Shown here: positions 52,588 through 61,090 of the stretch, piece by piece | How positions within the stretch are numbered: position 1 is the first letter of the stretch | Layout of the letters: each line of letters starts with the position of its first letter | DNA from: Stagnihabitans lacustris | Lineage (GTDB): Bacteria > Pseudomonadota > Alphaproteobacteria > Rhodobacterales > Rhodobacteraceae | DNA: 64,000 nucleotides | Reading direction: 5' to 3' | Assembly: GCF_025950525.1 (NCBI RefSeq) | Contig: NZ_JAPDGS010000009.1 | Span: 35,105-99,104, forward strand | Notes under the pieces: generated by a model | The model's input: the letters and a program-made list of their open reading frames with translations, nothing else | Databases searched by the model: none | What the model was told of the DNA's origin: nothing | Made by a program: the position numbers and the translations under genes

Positions 52588-53710
52588 TCCGGTCCAGTGC
52601 CAGCACGGCAAGTCCCGCCAGAAGCCCCCAAAACGCCGCGCCCACACCGTAAAGCGCCAGCCCCGAGGCGGTGACGGTCAGCGTGATCGTCGCGGCAAAG
52701 CGCTGGGGCGGGGCGGCAAAGGCGCCGGTCAGGGCTCCGGTCAGGGGGCCCAGCAGGGCAAGGCCGACCAGCAGCGTCAATATCCCGGGCGGCAGGTCGC
52801 GCAAAAGGCCGATGACCTCGGGCGACAGGGCCGCCAGCGCGACCCAGGCCCCGGCATAGGCCAGCCCGACTTTCCAGCGTTGGTCGCGGTCGGGATGCAC
52901 GTCGTCGCCCATGCAGAGGGCGGCGGTGATGGCCGCCATGTTGACCGTATGCGCGCCGGCGAGGGCCCCCAGGACCGAGAGCGCGCCGGTGGTGATCAGC
53001 GCCGGCGCGACCTGGGGCGTATAGCCCGCCGCGCGCTGGGTGGCGAAACCGGGCAGGTTCTGCGAGGCCATGGTGACAAGATACAGCGGCAGGCCAAGGC
53101 CGATCAGCGCCTGGGTCGAAAGCTGGGGCGCGATAAAGGTCAGCTGCGGCCAGGCAAGGGCCAGCGCAGGCGGCGCCCCCCAAAAGGCGGCGATCAGGCC
53201 GGTGGACAGGGCCGCAAGCACGGCCAGCGCGGGATTGCGCAGCCGCACCAGGGCAAAGACCGCGATCATGGCGGCGGCGATGGGGCCAAGGCTGGGGCTG
53301 GCGGCCAGACCCCTGAGGCAAAAGGGCAAAAGCACGCCCGCCAGCATGGCAGAGGCCACGGAGTCGGGGATGCGGGCGATCAGCGCGCCCAGAGGCCGGA
53401 TGGCGCCGCTGGCCGCGATCAGGGCGCCGGCCAGGAGGAAGGCGCCGACGCCCTCGGCCATGGTCAGGCCCTGGGTGGCGGCGATCAGGGCGGCTCCGGG
53501 GGTCGACCAGGCCAACACCGTGGGGATGCGGCCCCGGGCGGAAAGGAAGGCCGAGCCCGCGGCCTTCATCAGGCAGATGGCCGTCACCCACGAGGCGGTT
53601 TGCGCCGGGGTTGCCTGCAGCGCGGCGGCGGCGGCAAGGACAAGGGCGATGGTCGACCCAAAGCCCACCAGGGCCGCGACCAAAGCCGCAGAGATCATGG
53701 AAAGTCGCAT
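52568..53710 (-). CDS. BenE-family benzoate/H+ symporter-like transporter
   Basis: A 380-residue membrane protein with about 11-12 hydrophobic segments. WSTPGAALI, GAFLLAGALIAASG, PDSVASAMLAGVLLPF and LPLYLVTMASQNLPGF resemble BenE. HTVNMAAITAALCMGDDVHPD is also typical. BenE imports benzoate with protons; no benzoate catabolic genes are present, so the substrate is open. GGAGGGG precedes the ATG at 53710. It is convergent with the dimethylformamidase-like gene. Confidence 0.85.
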   Translation of the reverse strand: MRLSMISAALVAALVGFGSTIALVLAAAAALQATPAQTASWVTAICLMKAAGSAFLSARGRIPTVLAWSTPGAALIAATQGLTMAEGVGAFLLAGALIAASGAIRPLGALIARIPDSVASAMLAGVLLPFCLRGLAASPSLGPIAAAMIAVFALVRLRNPALAVLAALSTGLIAAFWGAPPALALAWPQLTFIAPQLSTQALIGLGLPLYLVTMASQNLPGFATQRAAGYTPQVAPALITTGALSVLGALAGAHTVNMAAITAALCMGDDVHPDRDQRWKVGLAYAGAWVALAALSPEVIGLLRDLPPGILTLLVGLALLGPLTGALTGAFAAPPQRFAATITLTVTASGLALYGVGAAFWGLLAGLAVLALDRISPKPR

Positions 53711-53794
53711 CAGCCCCTCCGTTTTGGCCTTGGTGGCGCAAGGGCGAGAGAAGGTCAACCGGGGGGCCAGGCTGACGGGCGACAGGGGAACCGG

Positions 53795-54823
53795 CTACAG
53801 ATCCACCGTCACCGGGAAATGATCCGAGGCCGCCAGCACCGCCGCGGACAAGTCCGCCACCCCCGCCACGCCCGGATCGTTGAACGGATGCCAGATCCGC
53901 CAGCGCGCCGCATCGGTGAACAGGTCATGGCTGACCATCACGTAATCCAACAGCGCCTCGAAATAGCATTTGTGGACCGGGTTCCAGAACCGCGCCGTCG
54001 TGGGGGTCAACCCGCCCCTTTGGTTGATCGCCAGAAAGGCATGGGGATCGAACAGCCGCCGCGGCCGGGGCAGGGACAGGCCCATCACCAGCTCGACCCC
54101 CGACACGCCGAACAGCCGTTCATACTTGTCCAGCCCCGGGCCGTCGTTGAAATCGCCCATCACCATCAGGCTGTCGCCCGCGGCCAAATGCGCCTCGACC
54201 CGGGCCCGGACCCAGGTACATTCCGCCAGCTGCTTGCGACGGTTGGTGATCGAGATCCGCCGCGCCTCCTCGGCGCCATTGGCCCCATGCGGCGCCTTGG
54301 ACTTGGCATGGACCCCGATCAGCCGCAGGTGCCGCGTCGCAGTGTCCACCGCCAGCTCTAGCGGCGGCTTGGAGAACCGGATCAGCTCTGCCGCGCCATC
54401 GCCATCGGCATCATGGCGCAAGCCCGTGTCAAAGCGCGGCGCCTGCGCGAGGCTTCCGCCCTGGGCCAGCGCCGGGGCGCCTTGGGGGTCGTGACGCGCC
54501 GCCATCACATCGGGGTCATACAGAAAGGCGATCTCTTGTTCGGTGTCCGAGGCAAAGCCCACCACGGCGCGGCGCGCCCGCAGGCCGACATGCGCGGCCA
54601 GACCCTCCAGCGCGCGCAGCGTGGACCGGCGCGCCGATTGGTCGGGCGCCTCGATCAGCATGATCCCATCGGCATCCAGCGCGGTCAGGACGATGCCGAT
54701 GGCCGCAAGCTGTTCCCCCCGCGTCACCCCATATCGCGACGAGGGCTGATCATCGGGCAGCATCGCCCCCTGATCATCGAACAGCGCGTTCATCCAGGCG
54801 ACATTCCAGGTCGCGAATTTCAT
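53795..54823 (-). CDS. Endonuclease/exonuclease/phosphatase family protein
   Basis: A 342-residue EEP-fold hydrolase. Motifs: FATWNVAWMNALF (Asn), LIEAPD (metal Glu), GVHAKSKAP, MGDFNDGPG (Asp/Asn) and the C-terminal SDHFPVTVDL (Asp-His). Substrates of the family range from DNA and lipids to nucleotides; this one is uncharacterised. Its ATG (54823) overlaps the stop of the TerB-J gene by an ATGA, so they are coupled. The convergent side is the BenE gene. Confidence 0.85.
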   Translation of the reverse strand: MKFATWNVAWMNALFDDQGAMLPDDQPSSRYGVTRGEQLAAIGIVLTALDADGIMLIEAPDQSARRSTLRALEGLAAHVGLRARRAVVGFASDTEQEIAFLYDPDVMAARHDPQGAPALAQGGSLAQAPRFDTGLRHDADGDGAAELIRFSKPPLELAVDTATRHLRLIGVHAKSKAPHGANGAEEARRISITNRRKQLAECTWVRARVEAHLAAGDSLMVMGDFNDGPGLDKYERLFGVSGVELVMGLSLPRPRRLFDPHAFLAINQRGGLTPTTARFWNPVHKCYFEALLDYVMVSHDLFTDAARWRIWHPFNDPGVAGVADLSAAVLAASDHFPVTVDL

Positions 54824-55491
54824 GCGGCGCGCTTCTGGATCACGTCCCATGCCGCGTTGATCGCCCGCATCCGGTCTTCGGCCAGGCGCACGGCCTCGGG
54901 CGGGACACCGCGCGCGATCATCCCGTCGGGATGGGAGGCGCGGACGGCCTGGGCCCAGGCGCGGCGGACCTCGTCCAGGGGCGCGCCGGGGTCTACACCC
55001 AGCACGGCATAGGGATCACCCGGCACATGCCGCGCCCGCAGCGCCGCAAAACAGCGCTGATCCAGGCCGAAGATGCGGGCGACCTCGGTCAGGAAGGCTT
55101 CTTCGCCGGGATGAAAGCTGCCATCCGCCAGGGCGATGTGAAACAGCCCCTCCATCAGGTCGATCAGAACCTCGCGGTCGCCGGGGAACATGGCCGCGAT
55201 CTTGCGCGCATAGGCGTCAAAGCCCGCCACATCCTGCCGCGCCAGGTTAAAGACACGGGCCGCGGCATCCTCTTCGCCCGGGGGGATCACGAAGACCCGG
55301 CGAAAGGCCGCGACCTCGCCCCGCGTCACCTCGCCATCGGCCTTGGCCATCTTGGCCCCCAGGGCAATGACCGCGATGGTGAAGGCCACGGATTTTTCGG
55401 GCGGGCTGCGGAAGCGGTCGAAAACCTCGGCCAGGCCCTGACCGGTGGCCAGAGAGGAGATGGCTTCGACGATGCGCGACCAAAGTGACAT
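54820..55491 (-). CDS. TerB-domain / J-domain co-chaperone-like protein (DjlA type)
   Basis: A 223-residue protein. Residues about 30-150 form a TerB-like helical bundle with acidic metal-site residues ([30 protein letters not shown]). Residues about 160-223 form a J domain with the HPD signature in SHPDGMI. DjlA in other bacteria is a DnaK co-chaperone with a membrane anchor; here no membrane segment is seen. ATG at 55491 was chosen, and the gene is divergent from tgt. It is coupled to the downstream EEP hydrolase. Confidence 0.87.
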   Translation of the reverse strand: MSLWSRIVEAISSLATGQGLAEVFDRFRSPPEKSVAFTIAVIALGAKMAKADGEVTRGEVAAFRRVFVIPPGEEDAAARVFNLARQDVAGFDAYARKIAAMFPGDREVLIDLMEGLFHIALADGSFHPGEEAFLTEVARIFGLDQRCFAALRARHVPGDPYAVLGVDPGAPLDEVRRAWAQAVRASHPDGMIARGVPPEAVRLAEDRMRAINAAWDVIQKRAA

Positions 55492-55625
55492 GGGTTCACA
55501 TTAGGGCCTGTGGACCGCAAGGGAAAGCCATTGCCCCCGATTGTGCGGAGTATTGCGCGGAAAAGCGACGCTTGGCTTTTGGCGGCTTTGGGTCCAAATG
55601 GGCCGAAACCAGCAAGGAGGCCGGG

Positions 55626-56756
55626 ATGGGCGCGCGTTTCTCGTATCAGGTCAAGGCCACCGACGGCATGGCAAGGACCGGGGTGATTTCGACCCCGCGC
55701 GGAGAGATCCGGACGCCGGCCTTCATGCCGGTGGGCACGGCCGCGACGGTCAAGGCGATGATGCCCGAAAGCGTGCGCGCCACGGGGGCCGATATCCTGC
55801 TGGGCAACACCTATCACCTGATGTTGCGCCCCACGGCAGAGCGGATCGCCTCCCTGGGCGGTCTGCACAAGTTCATGAACTGGGAGCGGCCGATCCTGAC
55901 CGACAGCGGCGGGTTTCAGGTCATGTCGCTGGCGTCCCTGCGCAAGCTGACCGAGGAAGGCGTGCGGTTTTCGTCGCATATCGACGGGTCCAAACACATG
56001 CTTTCCCCCGAACGCAGCATGGAGATCCAGAAGCTGCTGGGCTCTGACATCGTCATGTGTTTTGACGAGTGCCCCGCGCTTCCGGCTGATGATGCAGTGG
56101 TTGCGGCCAGTATGCGGATGTCGATGCGGTGGGCGCAACGGTCGCGCGATGCCTTTGGCGACCGTCCGGGCCATGCGCTGTTCGGGATCATGCAGGGCGG
56201 GGTGACAAAGGATCTGCGCGAGGAATCCGCGGTGGCCCTGCGCGGCATCGGCTTTGACGGCTATGCGGTGGGCGGCCTTGCGGTGGGCGAGGGGCAGGAG
56301 GCGATGTTCAGCGTGCTGGACTACGCGCCGGGGTTTTTGCCCGAGGACAAGCCGCGCTATCTGATGGGGGTGGGGAAACCCGATGACATCGTGGGCGCGG
56401 TCGAACGCGGCATCGACATGATGGATTGCGTGTTGCCCAGTCGGTCGGGGCGGACGGGGCAAGTGTGGACCCGCCGCGGCCCGGTGACGATCAAGAACGC
56501 CCGCCACCAGAACGACCCCCGCCCGGTGGACGAGGCCTGCACCTGTCCCGCCTGCCGCAACTACTCGCGCGCCTATCTGCACCATGTCTTCAAAAGCGAC
56601 GAGATCATCGCGTCGATGCTGATGACCTGGCACAACCTGCATTACTACCAAGAGCTGATGCAGGGCCTGCGCGATGCCATTGCCGCGGGGCGGCTGGCGG
56701 CTTTCGTGGCCGAGTTCCATGCGCAAAGGGCGATGGGGGATATCGAGCCGCTGTGA
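55626..56756 (+). CDS. tgt: Queuine tRNA-ribosyltransferase
   Basis: A 376-residue TGT. It swaps guanine 34 for preQ1 in tRNAs with GUN anticodons. [11 protein letters not shown] holds the catalytic Asp of the substrate pocket, and [16 protein letters not shown] is the RNA-binding segment. The zinc site [16 protein letters not shown] is complete. ATG 55626 follows AGGAGG; earlier in-frame starts run into the divergent gene. Downstream genes are separate. Queuosine synthesis genes are not in the window. Confidence 0.96.
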   Translation: MGARFSYQVKATDGMARTGVISTPRGEIRTPAFMPVGTAATVKAMMPESVRATGADILLGNTYHLMLRPTAERIASLGGLHKFMNWERPILTDSGGFQVMSLASLRKLTEEGVRFSSHIDGSKHMLSPERSMEIQKLLGSDIVMCFDECPALPADDAVVAASMRMSMRWAQRSRDAFGDRPGHALFGIMQGGVTKDLREESAVALRGIGFDGYAVGGLAVGEGQEAMFSVLDYAPGFLPEDKPRYLMGVGKPDDIVGAVERGIDMMDCVLPSRSGRTGQVWTRRGPVTIKNARHQNDPRPVDEACTCPACRNYSRAYLHHVFKSDEIIASMLMTWHNLHYYQELMQGLRDAIAAGRLAAFVAEFHAQRAMGDIEPL

Positions 56757-56858
56757 GATCCACCCAAGGTTGAAGCCGGTCAATCAACTTTTCGTCAAGG
56801 TTGACGATTCGGGTCTTTTCATGCAGCCTTGGGAAAGTAACTTTACCGAGGGATTCAG

Positions 56859-57446
56859 ATGAAACATGCGACTTTGTGCGCCGTGGCGCTGAGCTTTTTG
56901 CCGATGGGCGCTGCGGCGGCCACCGTGATCAACTTCGACGATCTTGGCCCAAGTGTGGTGGTCGGATCGACCTATGCCGGCGTGACCTTTGTGGATGCCA
57001 CGACGGATCAATTCTTCCTGGCTGGCTATTCGGCGCCGACCATCATCCGGTCAAGCTCTGCCACCTATCAGCCGCAGCAGGCCAGCCCGATTCAGGCGGT
57101 CTTTGCCGCGGCGGCGTCCTTTGTGTCGTTGACCGGACTGGACATCGGGGCGAATGGCTATGTGCTAAAGGCGTTTGACGCGATGTCGGGCGGCAACCTG
57201 GTGCAAATGGCCAGCTTTACCGGTGTCGACATCGGTGTTGGCACCTTTCAGACGCTGTCGGTCTCGGGGCCGTCGATCTGGCGGGTGGAGTTCTCGCAAA
57301 TCGCGGAGACAGGGGTCGGCGACGGCATGGCCTTTGACGACTTCACCTATGAGCTTGCTGCGGTTCCGGTGCCGGCAAGCCTGCCGCTGATGCTGGCGGG
57401 CCTGGGCGGCCTTGGCCTTTTGGCGCGTCGGCGCAAGTCCTCCTGA
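56859..57446 (+). CDS. Secreted protein with VPLPA-type C-terminal sorting tail
   Basis: A 195-residue protein with a signal peptide (MKHATLCAVALSFLPMGAAAA). Its body is beta-rich (VINFDDLGPSVVVGSTYAGVTFV; GMAFDDFTYEL), similar to the carbohydrate-binding-like proteins often attached to such tails. The C terminus VPVPASLPLMLAGLGGLGLLARRRKSS has the VPxPA motif, hydrophobic helix and basic end. It is the second of three such proteins in the window. The upstream region carries GTAACTTTACCGAGGG just before the start. It is expected to be handled by an exosortase-like enzyme encoded elsewhere. Confidence 0.85.
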   Translation: MKHATLCAVALSFLPMGAAAATVINFDDLGPSVVVGSTYAGVTFVDATTDQFFLAGYSAPTIIRSSSATYQPQQASPIQAVFAAAASFVSLTGLDIGANGYVLKAFDAMSGGNLVQMASFTGVDIGVGTFQTLSVSGPSIWRVEFSQIAETGVGDGMAFDDFTYELAAVPVPASLPLMLAGLGGLGLLARRRKSS

Positions 57447-57465
57447 CCTGCGGGTCCATATCTGG

Positions 57466-57499
57466 GGGCTGTCCCGTCCGCGGGGCAGCCCTTTTCCTT
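57466..57499 (+). terminator. Terminator of the sorting-tail gene
   Basis: GGGCTGTCCC and GGGGCAGCCC pair with one G-U around GTCCGC and are followed by TTTTCCTTT. Confidence 0.85.
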
Positions 57500-57622
57500 T
57501 CCGCGCGAAATGGCGACAAGTCGACCCTTTCCGATCATTCCGCCTTTACCCTGTCCCTTGGCCCGCCTTGCACCCGGCCCCCTGCCGGTCCATGCTGGGT
57601 GAAACGTGATCGCCGGGGGCCA

Positions 57623-57650
57623 TTGAAACCCCCGCGCCATTGCCCCAAAT
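57623..57650 (+). promoter_or_regulatory. Candidate heat-shock sigma-32 (RpoH) promoter of lon
   Basis: TTGAAA (57623-57628), 14 bases, and CCCCAAAT (57643-57650) approximate the sigma-32 consensus CTTGAAA-N11-16-CCCATnT, with CATTGAAAC at the -35 region. The predicted start lies about 60 bases before lon. Lon is a typical heat-shock gene, which supports the reading. Confidence 0.55.
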
Positions 57651-57719
57651 TGGACGCATGGGGAGAGCCCAAGGGTTGCCGCGAACGGGGCCCCGCTCTC
57701 CTGCCGGAAAGGAACCGAG

Positions 57720-60128
57720 ATGACGGACAAACTTCCCCAAAGCTACCCGGTGTTGCCGCTGCGCGATATCGTGGTTTTCCCCCATATGATCGTGCCGCTG
57801 TTCGTCGGGCGCGAAAAGTCGGTGCGTGCCCTTGAAGAGGTCATGCAGGACGACAAGCAGATCCTGCTTTCCAGCCAGATGGACCCTTCGGTCGATGATC
57901 CGGCTGTCGAGGGCATCTACCGCGTCGGCGTCATAGCCAATGTGCTGCAACTGCTGAAACTGCCCGATGGCACGGTCAAGGTGCTGGTCGAGGGCAAGGC
58001 GCGCGTGCGCATCACCGATTTCCTGCCCAATTCCTCGTTCTTCGAGGCCCGGGCCGAGGTGCTGGACGAAACCCCGGGCGACCGCGTCGCCGCCGAGGCC
58101 TTGCAGCGTTCGGTCACGGACGAATTCGAACGTTACGCCAAGATCAAGAAGAACATCCCCGAAGAGGCTTTGTCGGCGGTTGCCGAAACGCATGAGCCGG
58201 CGCGGTTGGCCGATCTGGTCGCGGGGCATCTGGGCGCCGATGTCTCCTTGAAGCAGGAAATCCTTGAGACGTTGGACGTCGCTCAGCGGCTGGAGAAGAT
58301 CTATGGCCATATGCAGGGCGAAATGTCGGTCCTGCAGGTCGAGAAAAAGATCAAATCCCGGGTGAAAACCCAGATGGAGAAGACCCAGCGCGAATATTAC
58401 CTGAATGAGCAGATGAAGGCCATTCAGAAGGAGCTGAACGAGGGCGACGAGGGCCAGAACGAGCTGGACGAGCTGGAGGCCCGCATCAAGGCCACCAAGT
58501 TCAGCAAAGAGGCCCGCGAAAAGGCCGAAAGCGAGCTGAAAAAGCTGAAATCCATGTCGCCCATGAGCGCCGAGGCCACGGTGGTGCGCAACTACCTTGA
58601 TTGGCTGTTGTCGGTGCCGTGGGGCGTGAAGAGCCGCGTGAAAAAGGACCTGATCGAGGCGCAAAAGGTCCTGGATTCCGACCATTACGGGCTGGAGAAG
58701 GTCAAGGAACGCATCGTCGAGTATCTGGCGGTTCAGGCGCGGTCGACCAAGATCAAGGGGCCGATCCTGTGCCTTGTGGGGCCTCCGGGCGTGGGTAAAA
58801 CCTCGCTGGGGCGGTCGGTCGCCAAGGCCACGGGGCGCGAGTTCATCCGCATTTCCCTGGGTGGGGTGCGGGATGAAAGCGAAATCCGGGGCCATCGGCG
58901 GACCTATATCGGGTCCATGCCGGGCAAGATCATCCAGGCGCTGAAAAAGGCCAAGACGAACAACCCGCTGATCTTGTTGGATGAAATCGACAAGATGGGC
59001 CAGGATTTCCGGGGCGACCCGGCCAGCGCGATGCTGGAGGTTCTGGACCCGGAACAGAACGGCACCTTCACCGATCATTACCTGGAGGTCGAATATGACC
59101 TGTCCAACGTGATGTTCCTGACCACGGCCAACAGCTATAACATGCCCGGGCCTTTGTTGGACCGGATGGAGATCATCAGCCTCGCCGGTTACACCGAGGA
59201 CGAAAAGCGCGAGATCGCCAAGGGGCATCTGGTGGCCAAGCAAGTCGCGGCCAACGGGCTCAAGAAGGGCGAGTTCGAGATTTCGGATGCGGCGCTGACC
59301 CATGTCATCCGCTATTACACCCGCGAGGCGGGCGTGCGGAATCTGGAGCGGGAAATCGCGAAACTGGCCCGCAAGGCCGTGACCGACATCCTGAAAGGCA
59401 CGACGAAACAGGTCTCGGTCGACGAGGCCAAGGTGGAAGATTACCTGGGCGTCCAGCGTTACCGCTATGGTCTGGCCGAAAAGGAAGATCAGGTCGGCGT
59501 GGTGACGGGCCTGGCCTGGACCTCTGTCGGCGGCGAAATCCTGCAGATCGAGGCGCTGAAACTGCCGGGCAAGGGGCGGATGAAGACGACGGGGAAACTT
59601 GGCGATGTCATGAAGGAAAGCATCGACGCGGCAAGCTCTTATGTCCGGTCGGTCTCGCCTGCGCTGGGGGTCAAACCGCCCAAGTTCGAGAATATCGACA
59701 TCCATGTCCATGTGCCCGAGGGGGCGACGCCCAAGGACGGGCCGAGTGCGGGTCTGGCCATGGTGACGTCGATTGTCAGCGTGATCACCGGCATCCCGGT
59801 GCGCAAGGACGTGGCGATGACGGGCGAGGTGACGTTGCGCGGCAATGCCCTGCCCATCGGCGGCCTGAAGGAAAAGCTGCTGGCGGCCTTGCGGGCCGGC
59901 ATCAAGACCGTGCTGATCCCCGAGGAAAACGCCAAGGACCTGGCCGATATTCCGCAAAACGTGAAGGACGGGCTGGAGATCATCCCCGTGTCCCATGTCC
60001 GCGAAGTGTTGAAAGTGGCCCTGGTGCGTGAGCCCGTGGCCGTCGAATGGGACGAGGCCGCCGAAGAGGCCGCGCAGGCCGCCCGCACGGCAAGGATCGA
60101 CGAGGCGCCGTCCAAAACCGCTCATTGA
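57720..60128 (+). CDS. lon: ATP-dependent protease Lon
   Basis: A full-length 802-residue LonA. It has an N-terminal substrate-binding domain, a long coiled helix (about 190-300), and the AAA+ domain with Walker A GPPGVGKT (354-361) and Walker B LILLDEIDKM. The proteolytic domain has catalytic S676 in PKDGPSAGLAM and K719 in GGLKEKLLAA. It degrades misfolded and regulatory proteins in the cytoplasm. AAAGGAACCGAG precedes the ATG. A heat-shock promoter candidate lies upstream, and a hairpin follows. The HU-like gene comes next, as in many proteobacteria. Confidence 0.98.
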   Translation: MTDKLPQSYPVLPLRDIVVFPHMIVPLFVGREKSVRALEEVMQDDKQILLSSQMDPSVDDPAVEGIYRVGVIANVLQLLKLPDGTVKVLVEGKARVRITDFLPNSSFFEARAEVLDETPGDRVAAEALQRSVTDEFERYAKIKKNIPEEALSAVAETHEPARLADLVAGHLGADVSLKQEILETLDVAQRLEKIYGHMQGEMSVLQVEKKIKSRVKTQMEKTQREYYLNEQMKAIQKELNEGDEGQNELDELEARIKATKFSKEAREKAESELKKLKSMSPMSAEATVVRNYLDWLLSVPWGVKSRVKKDLIEAQKVLDSDHYGLEKVKERIVEYLAVQARSTKIKGPILCLVGPPGVGKTSLGRSVAKATGREFIRISLGGVRDESEIRGHRRTYIGSMPGKIIQALKKAKTNNPLILLDEIDKMGQDFRGDPASAMLEVLDPEQNGTFTDHYLEVEYDLSNVMFLTTANSYNMPGPLLDRMEIISLAGYTEDEKREIAKGHLVAKQVAANGLKKGEFEISDAALTHVIRYYTREAGVRNLEREIAKLARKAVTDILKGTTKQVSVDEAKVEDYLGVQRYRYGLAEKEDQVGVVTGLAWTSVGGEILQIEALKLPGKGRMKTTGKLGDVMKESIDAASSYVRSVSPALGVKPPKFENIDIHVHVPEGATPKDGPSAGLAMVTSIVSVITGIPVRKDVAMTGEVTLRGNALPIGGLKEKLLAALRAGIKTVLIPEENAKDLADIPQNVKDGLEIIPVSHVREVLKVALVREPVAVEWDEAAEEAAQAARTARIDEAPSKTAH

Positions 60129-60132
60129 CCCT

Positions 60133-60160
60133 GAAACGCCCGCTTTGTGCGGGCGTTTCC
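60133..60160 (+). terminator. Terminator of lon
   Basis: GAAACGCCCGC and GCGGGCGTTTC form a perfect 11-bp stem around TTTGT, followed by CTT. Confidence 0.8.
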
Positions 60161-60261
60161 TTATCCAACGGGGCTTTCGTTAACCTTTTCCCGCCGCCTC
60201 TCTAGGCAAGCGGGGAAAATGCCGTTAGCCTTGTTTCCAAATCTTGAACAATGGACCGAAC

Positions 60262-60648
60262 ATGGCCTCGAAACCGACTTCCTCCCGTGCCAAAGCAAAG
60301 CCCGCCCCTGCTGCGCCCGAAGTGGTGGCCGAGGCCGCTCCCGAGGCCAAGACCGCGACGCTGAACCTGCGCGTCTTGCTGGAGCGGGTCGGGGGCAAGA
60401 CCGCGGTCAAGAAGAAAGACCTGCGCGAGGTCGTCGAAGTCGCCTTGGCCGAACTTGGCGCGGCGCTGGTCAAGGGCGAGCAGGTCAACCTTCCCGGCCT
60501 GGGTCATCTGAAGGTTGCCCGCACCGAGGACAACGGCAAGATGGTGCTGAAGCTGCGCCAGGCCGACCCCTCGGCGGTCAAAGAAAAGCCCGCAAAGGGC
60601 GAGAATGATGCGAAAGAGGCTCTTGCAGCGGCCAACGAAGCCGACTAA
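60262..60648 (+). CDS. HU-family DNA-binding protein with Ala/Pro/Lys-rich N-terminal extension
   Basis: A 128-residue protein. Residues about 1-35 are Ala/Pro/Lys-rich (KAKPAPAAPEVVAEAAPEAK). The HU/IHF fold follows (LRVLLERVGGKTAVKKKDLREVVEVALAEL, then VNLPGLGHLKV), though the DNA-intercalating beta-arm is shortened. The tail is again charged and Ala-rich. The core resembles HU but the arm is reduced, so it may bind DNA differently. ATG 60262 has only a weak ribosome site. It lies between lon and tRNA-Val and may be co-transcribed with the latter. Confidence 0.78.
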   Translation: MASKPTSSRAKAKPAPAAPEVVAEAAPEAKTATLNLRVLLERVGGKTAVKKKDLREVVEVALAELGAALVKGEQVNLPGLGHLKVARTEDNGKMVLKLRQADPSAVKEKPAKGENDAKEALAAANEAD

Positions 60649-60661
60649 AAGCCGCCGCAAT

Positions 60662-60736
60662 GGGTCGCTAGCTCAGCGGTAGAGCACTACCTTCACACGG
60701 TAGGGGTCATAGGTTCGATCCCTATGCGACCCACCA
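60662..60736 (+). tRNA. tRNA-Val (anticodon CAC)
   Basis: A 75-base tRNA with encoded CCA. Acceptor arms GGGTCGC and GCGACCC pair perfectly. The anticodon stem CTACC/GGTAG encloses TTCACAC, giving CAC, valine for GUG codons. The T arm contains GTTCGATC. It begins 14 bases after the HU-like gene. Confidence 0.96.
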
Positions 60737-60740
60737 TTCC

Positions 60741-60769
60741 AAAGGCGCGCCCCACCCGGCGCGCCTTTT
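60741..60769 (+). terminator. Terminator after tRNA-Val(CAC)
   Basis: AAAGGCGCGCC and GGCGCGCCTTT form a perfect 11-bp stem around CCACCC, followed by T. Confidence 0.9.
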
Positions 60770-60798
60770 GATTTGCCGGGCCTTTTGATTTGGCAGGG
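60764..60798. repeat. Short tandem duplication after tRNA-Val(CAC)
   Basis: CCTTTTGATTTGCCGGG (60764-60780) is followed directly by CCTTTTGATTTGGCAGGG (60781-60798). It looks like a small local duplication including the terminator tail. Confidence 0.6.
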
Positions 60799-60811
60799 CT
60801 GTGCATCCGCA

Positions 60812-60840
60812 GCGTAGCCCGGGGTATACCCCGGGTTTCG
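60812..60840. repeat. Dispersed intergenic palindrome, copy D
   Basis: GCGTAG followed by CCCGGGGTATACCCCGGG and TTTCG, between two tRNA-Val genes. It has the same orientation as copy C. Confidence 0.9.
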
Positions 60841-60851
60841 GAAATTTCGGT

Positions 60852-60880
60852 TTGCAGCCCGACCGATCCGCGGGTAAATC
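60852..60880 (+). promoter_or_regulatory. Candidate promoter of tRNA-Val(UAC)
   Basis: TTGCAG (60852-60857), 17 bases, TAAATC (60875-60880), ending nine bases before the tRNA. The -10 is identical to that of tRNA-Arg. Confidence 0.5.
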
Positions 60881-60889
60881 TGGGGTCAG

Positions 60890-60965
60890 GGGTGGTTAGC
60901 TCAGTTGGTAGAGCGTCTCGCTTACACCGAGAATGTCGGCGGTTCGAACCCGTCACCACCCACCA
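60890..60965 (+). tRNA. tRNA-Val (anticodon UAC)
   Basis: A 76-base tRNA with encoded CCA. Acceptor arms GGGTGGT and ACCACCC pair perfectly. The anticodon stem TCTCG/CGAGA encloses CTTACAC, giving UAC, valine for GUA and other GUN codons. The T arm contains GTTCGAAC. Confidence 0.97.
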
Positions 60966-61090
60966 CTCCCATATGCAGCACCCGGACCTCGCCCTTGGTT
61001 CCCTTTTGCGATTTGGTAGATTTTTAGGTTCATGCTAGCGTTTTCAAGTTGGAGCGTTCCGACATGTAACCTTGGTAGGGGTAGGCAATT

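Noticed and set aside
52880..54361. A 493-codon ORF opposite the BenE and EEP genes
   Set aside because: Extremely Gly/Arg/Gln-rich shadow frame spanning two real genes and their gap.
57546..60125. An 859-codon ORF opposite lon
   Set aside because: It mirrors the codon periodicity of lon and has no independent features or ribosome site.
60662..60965. tRNA-Val genes as integration sites of a mobile element
   Set aside because: No integrase, no direct repeat of a tRNA 3' end and no shift in composition on either side.
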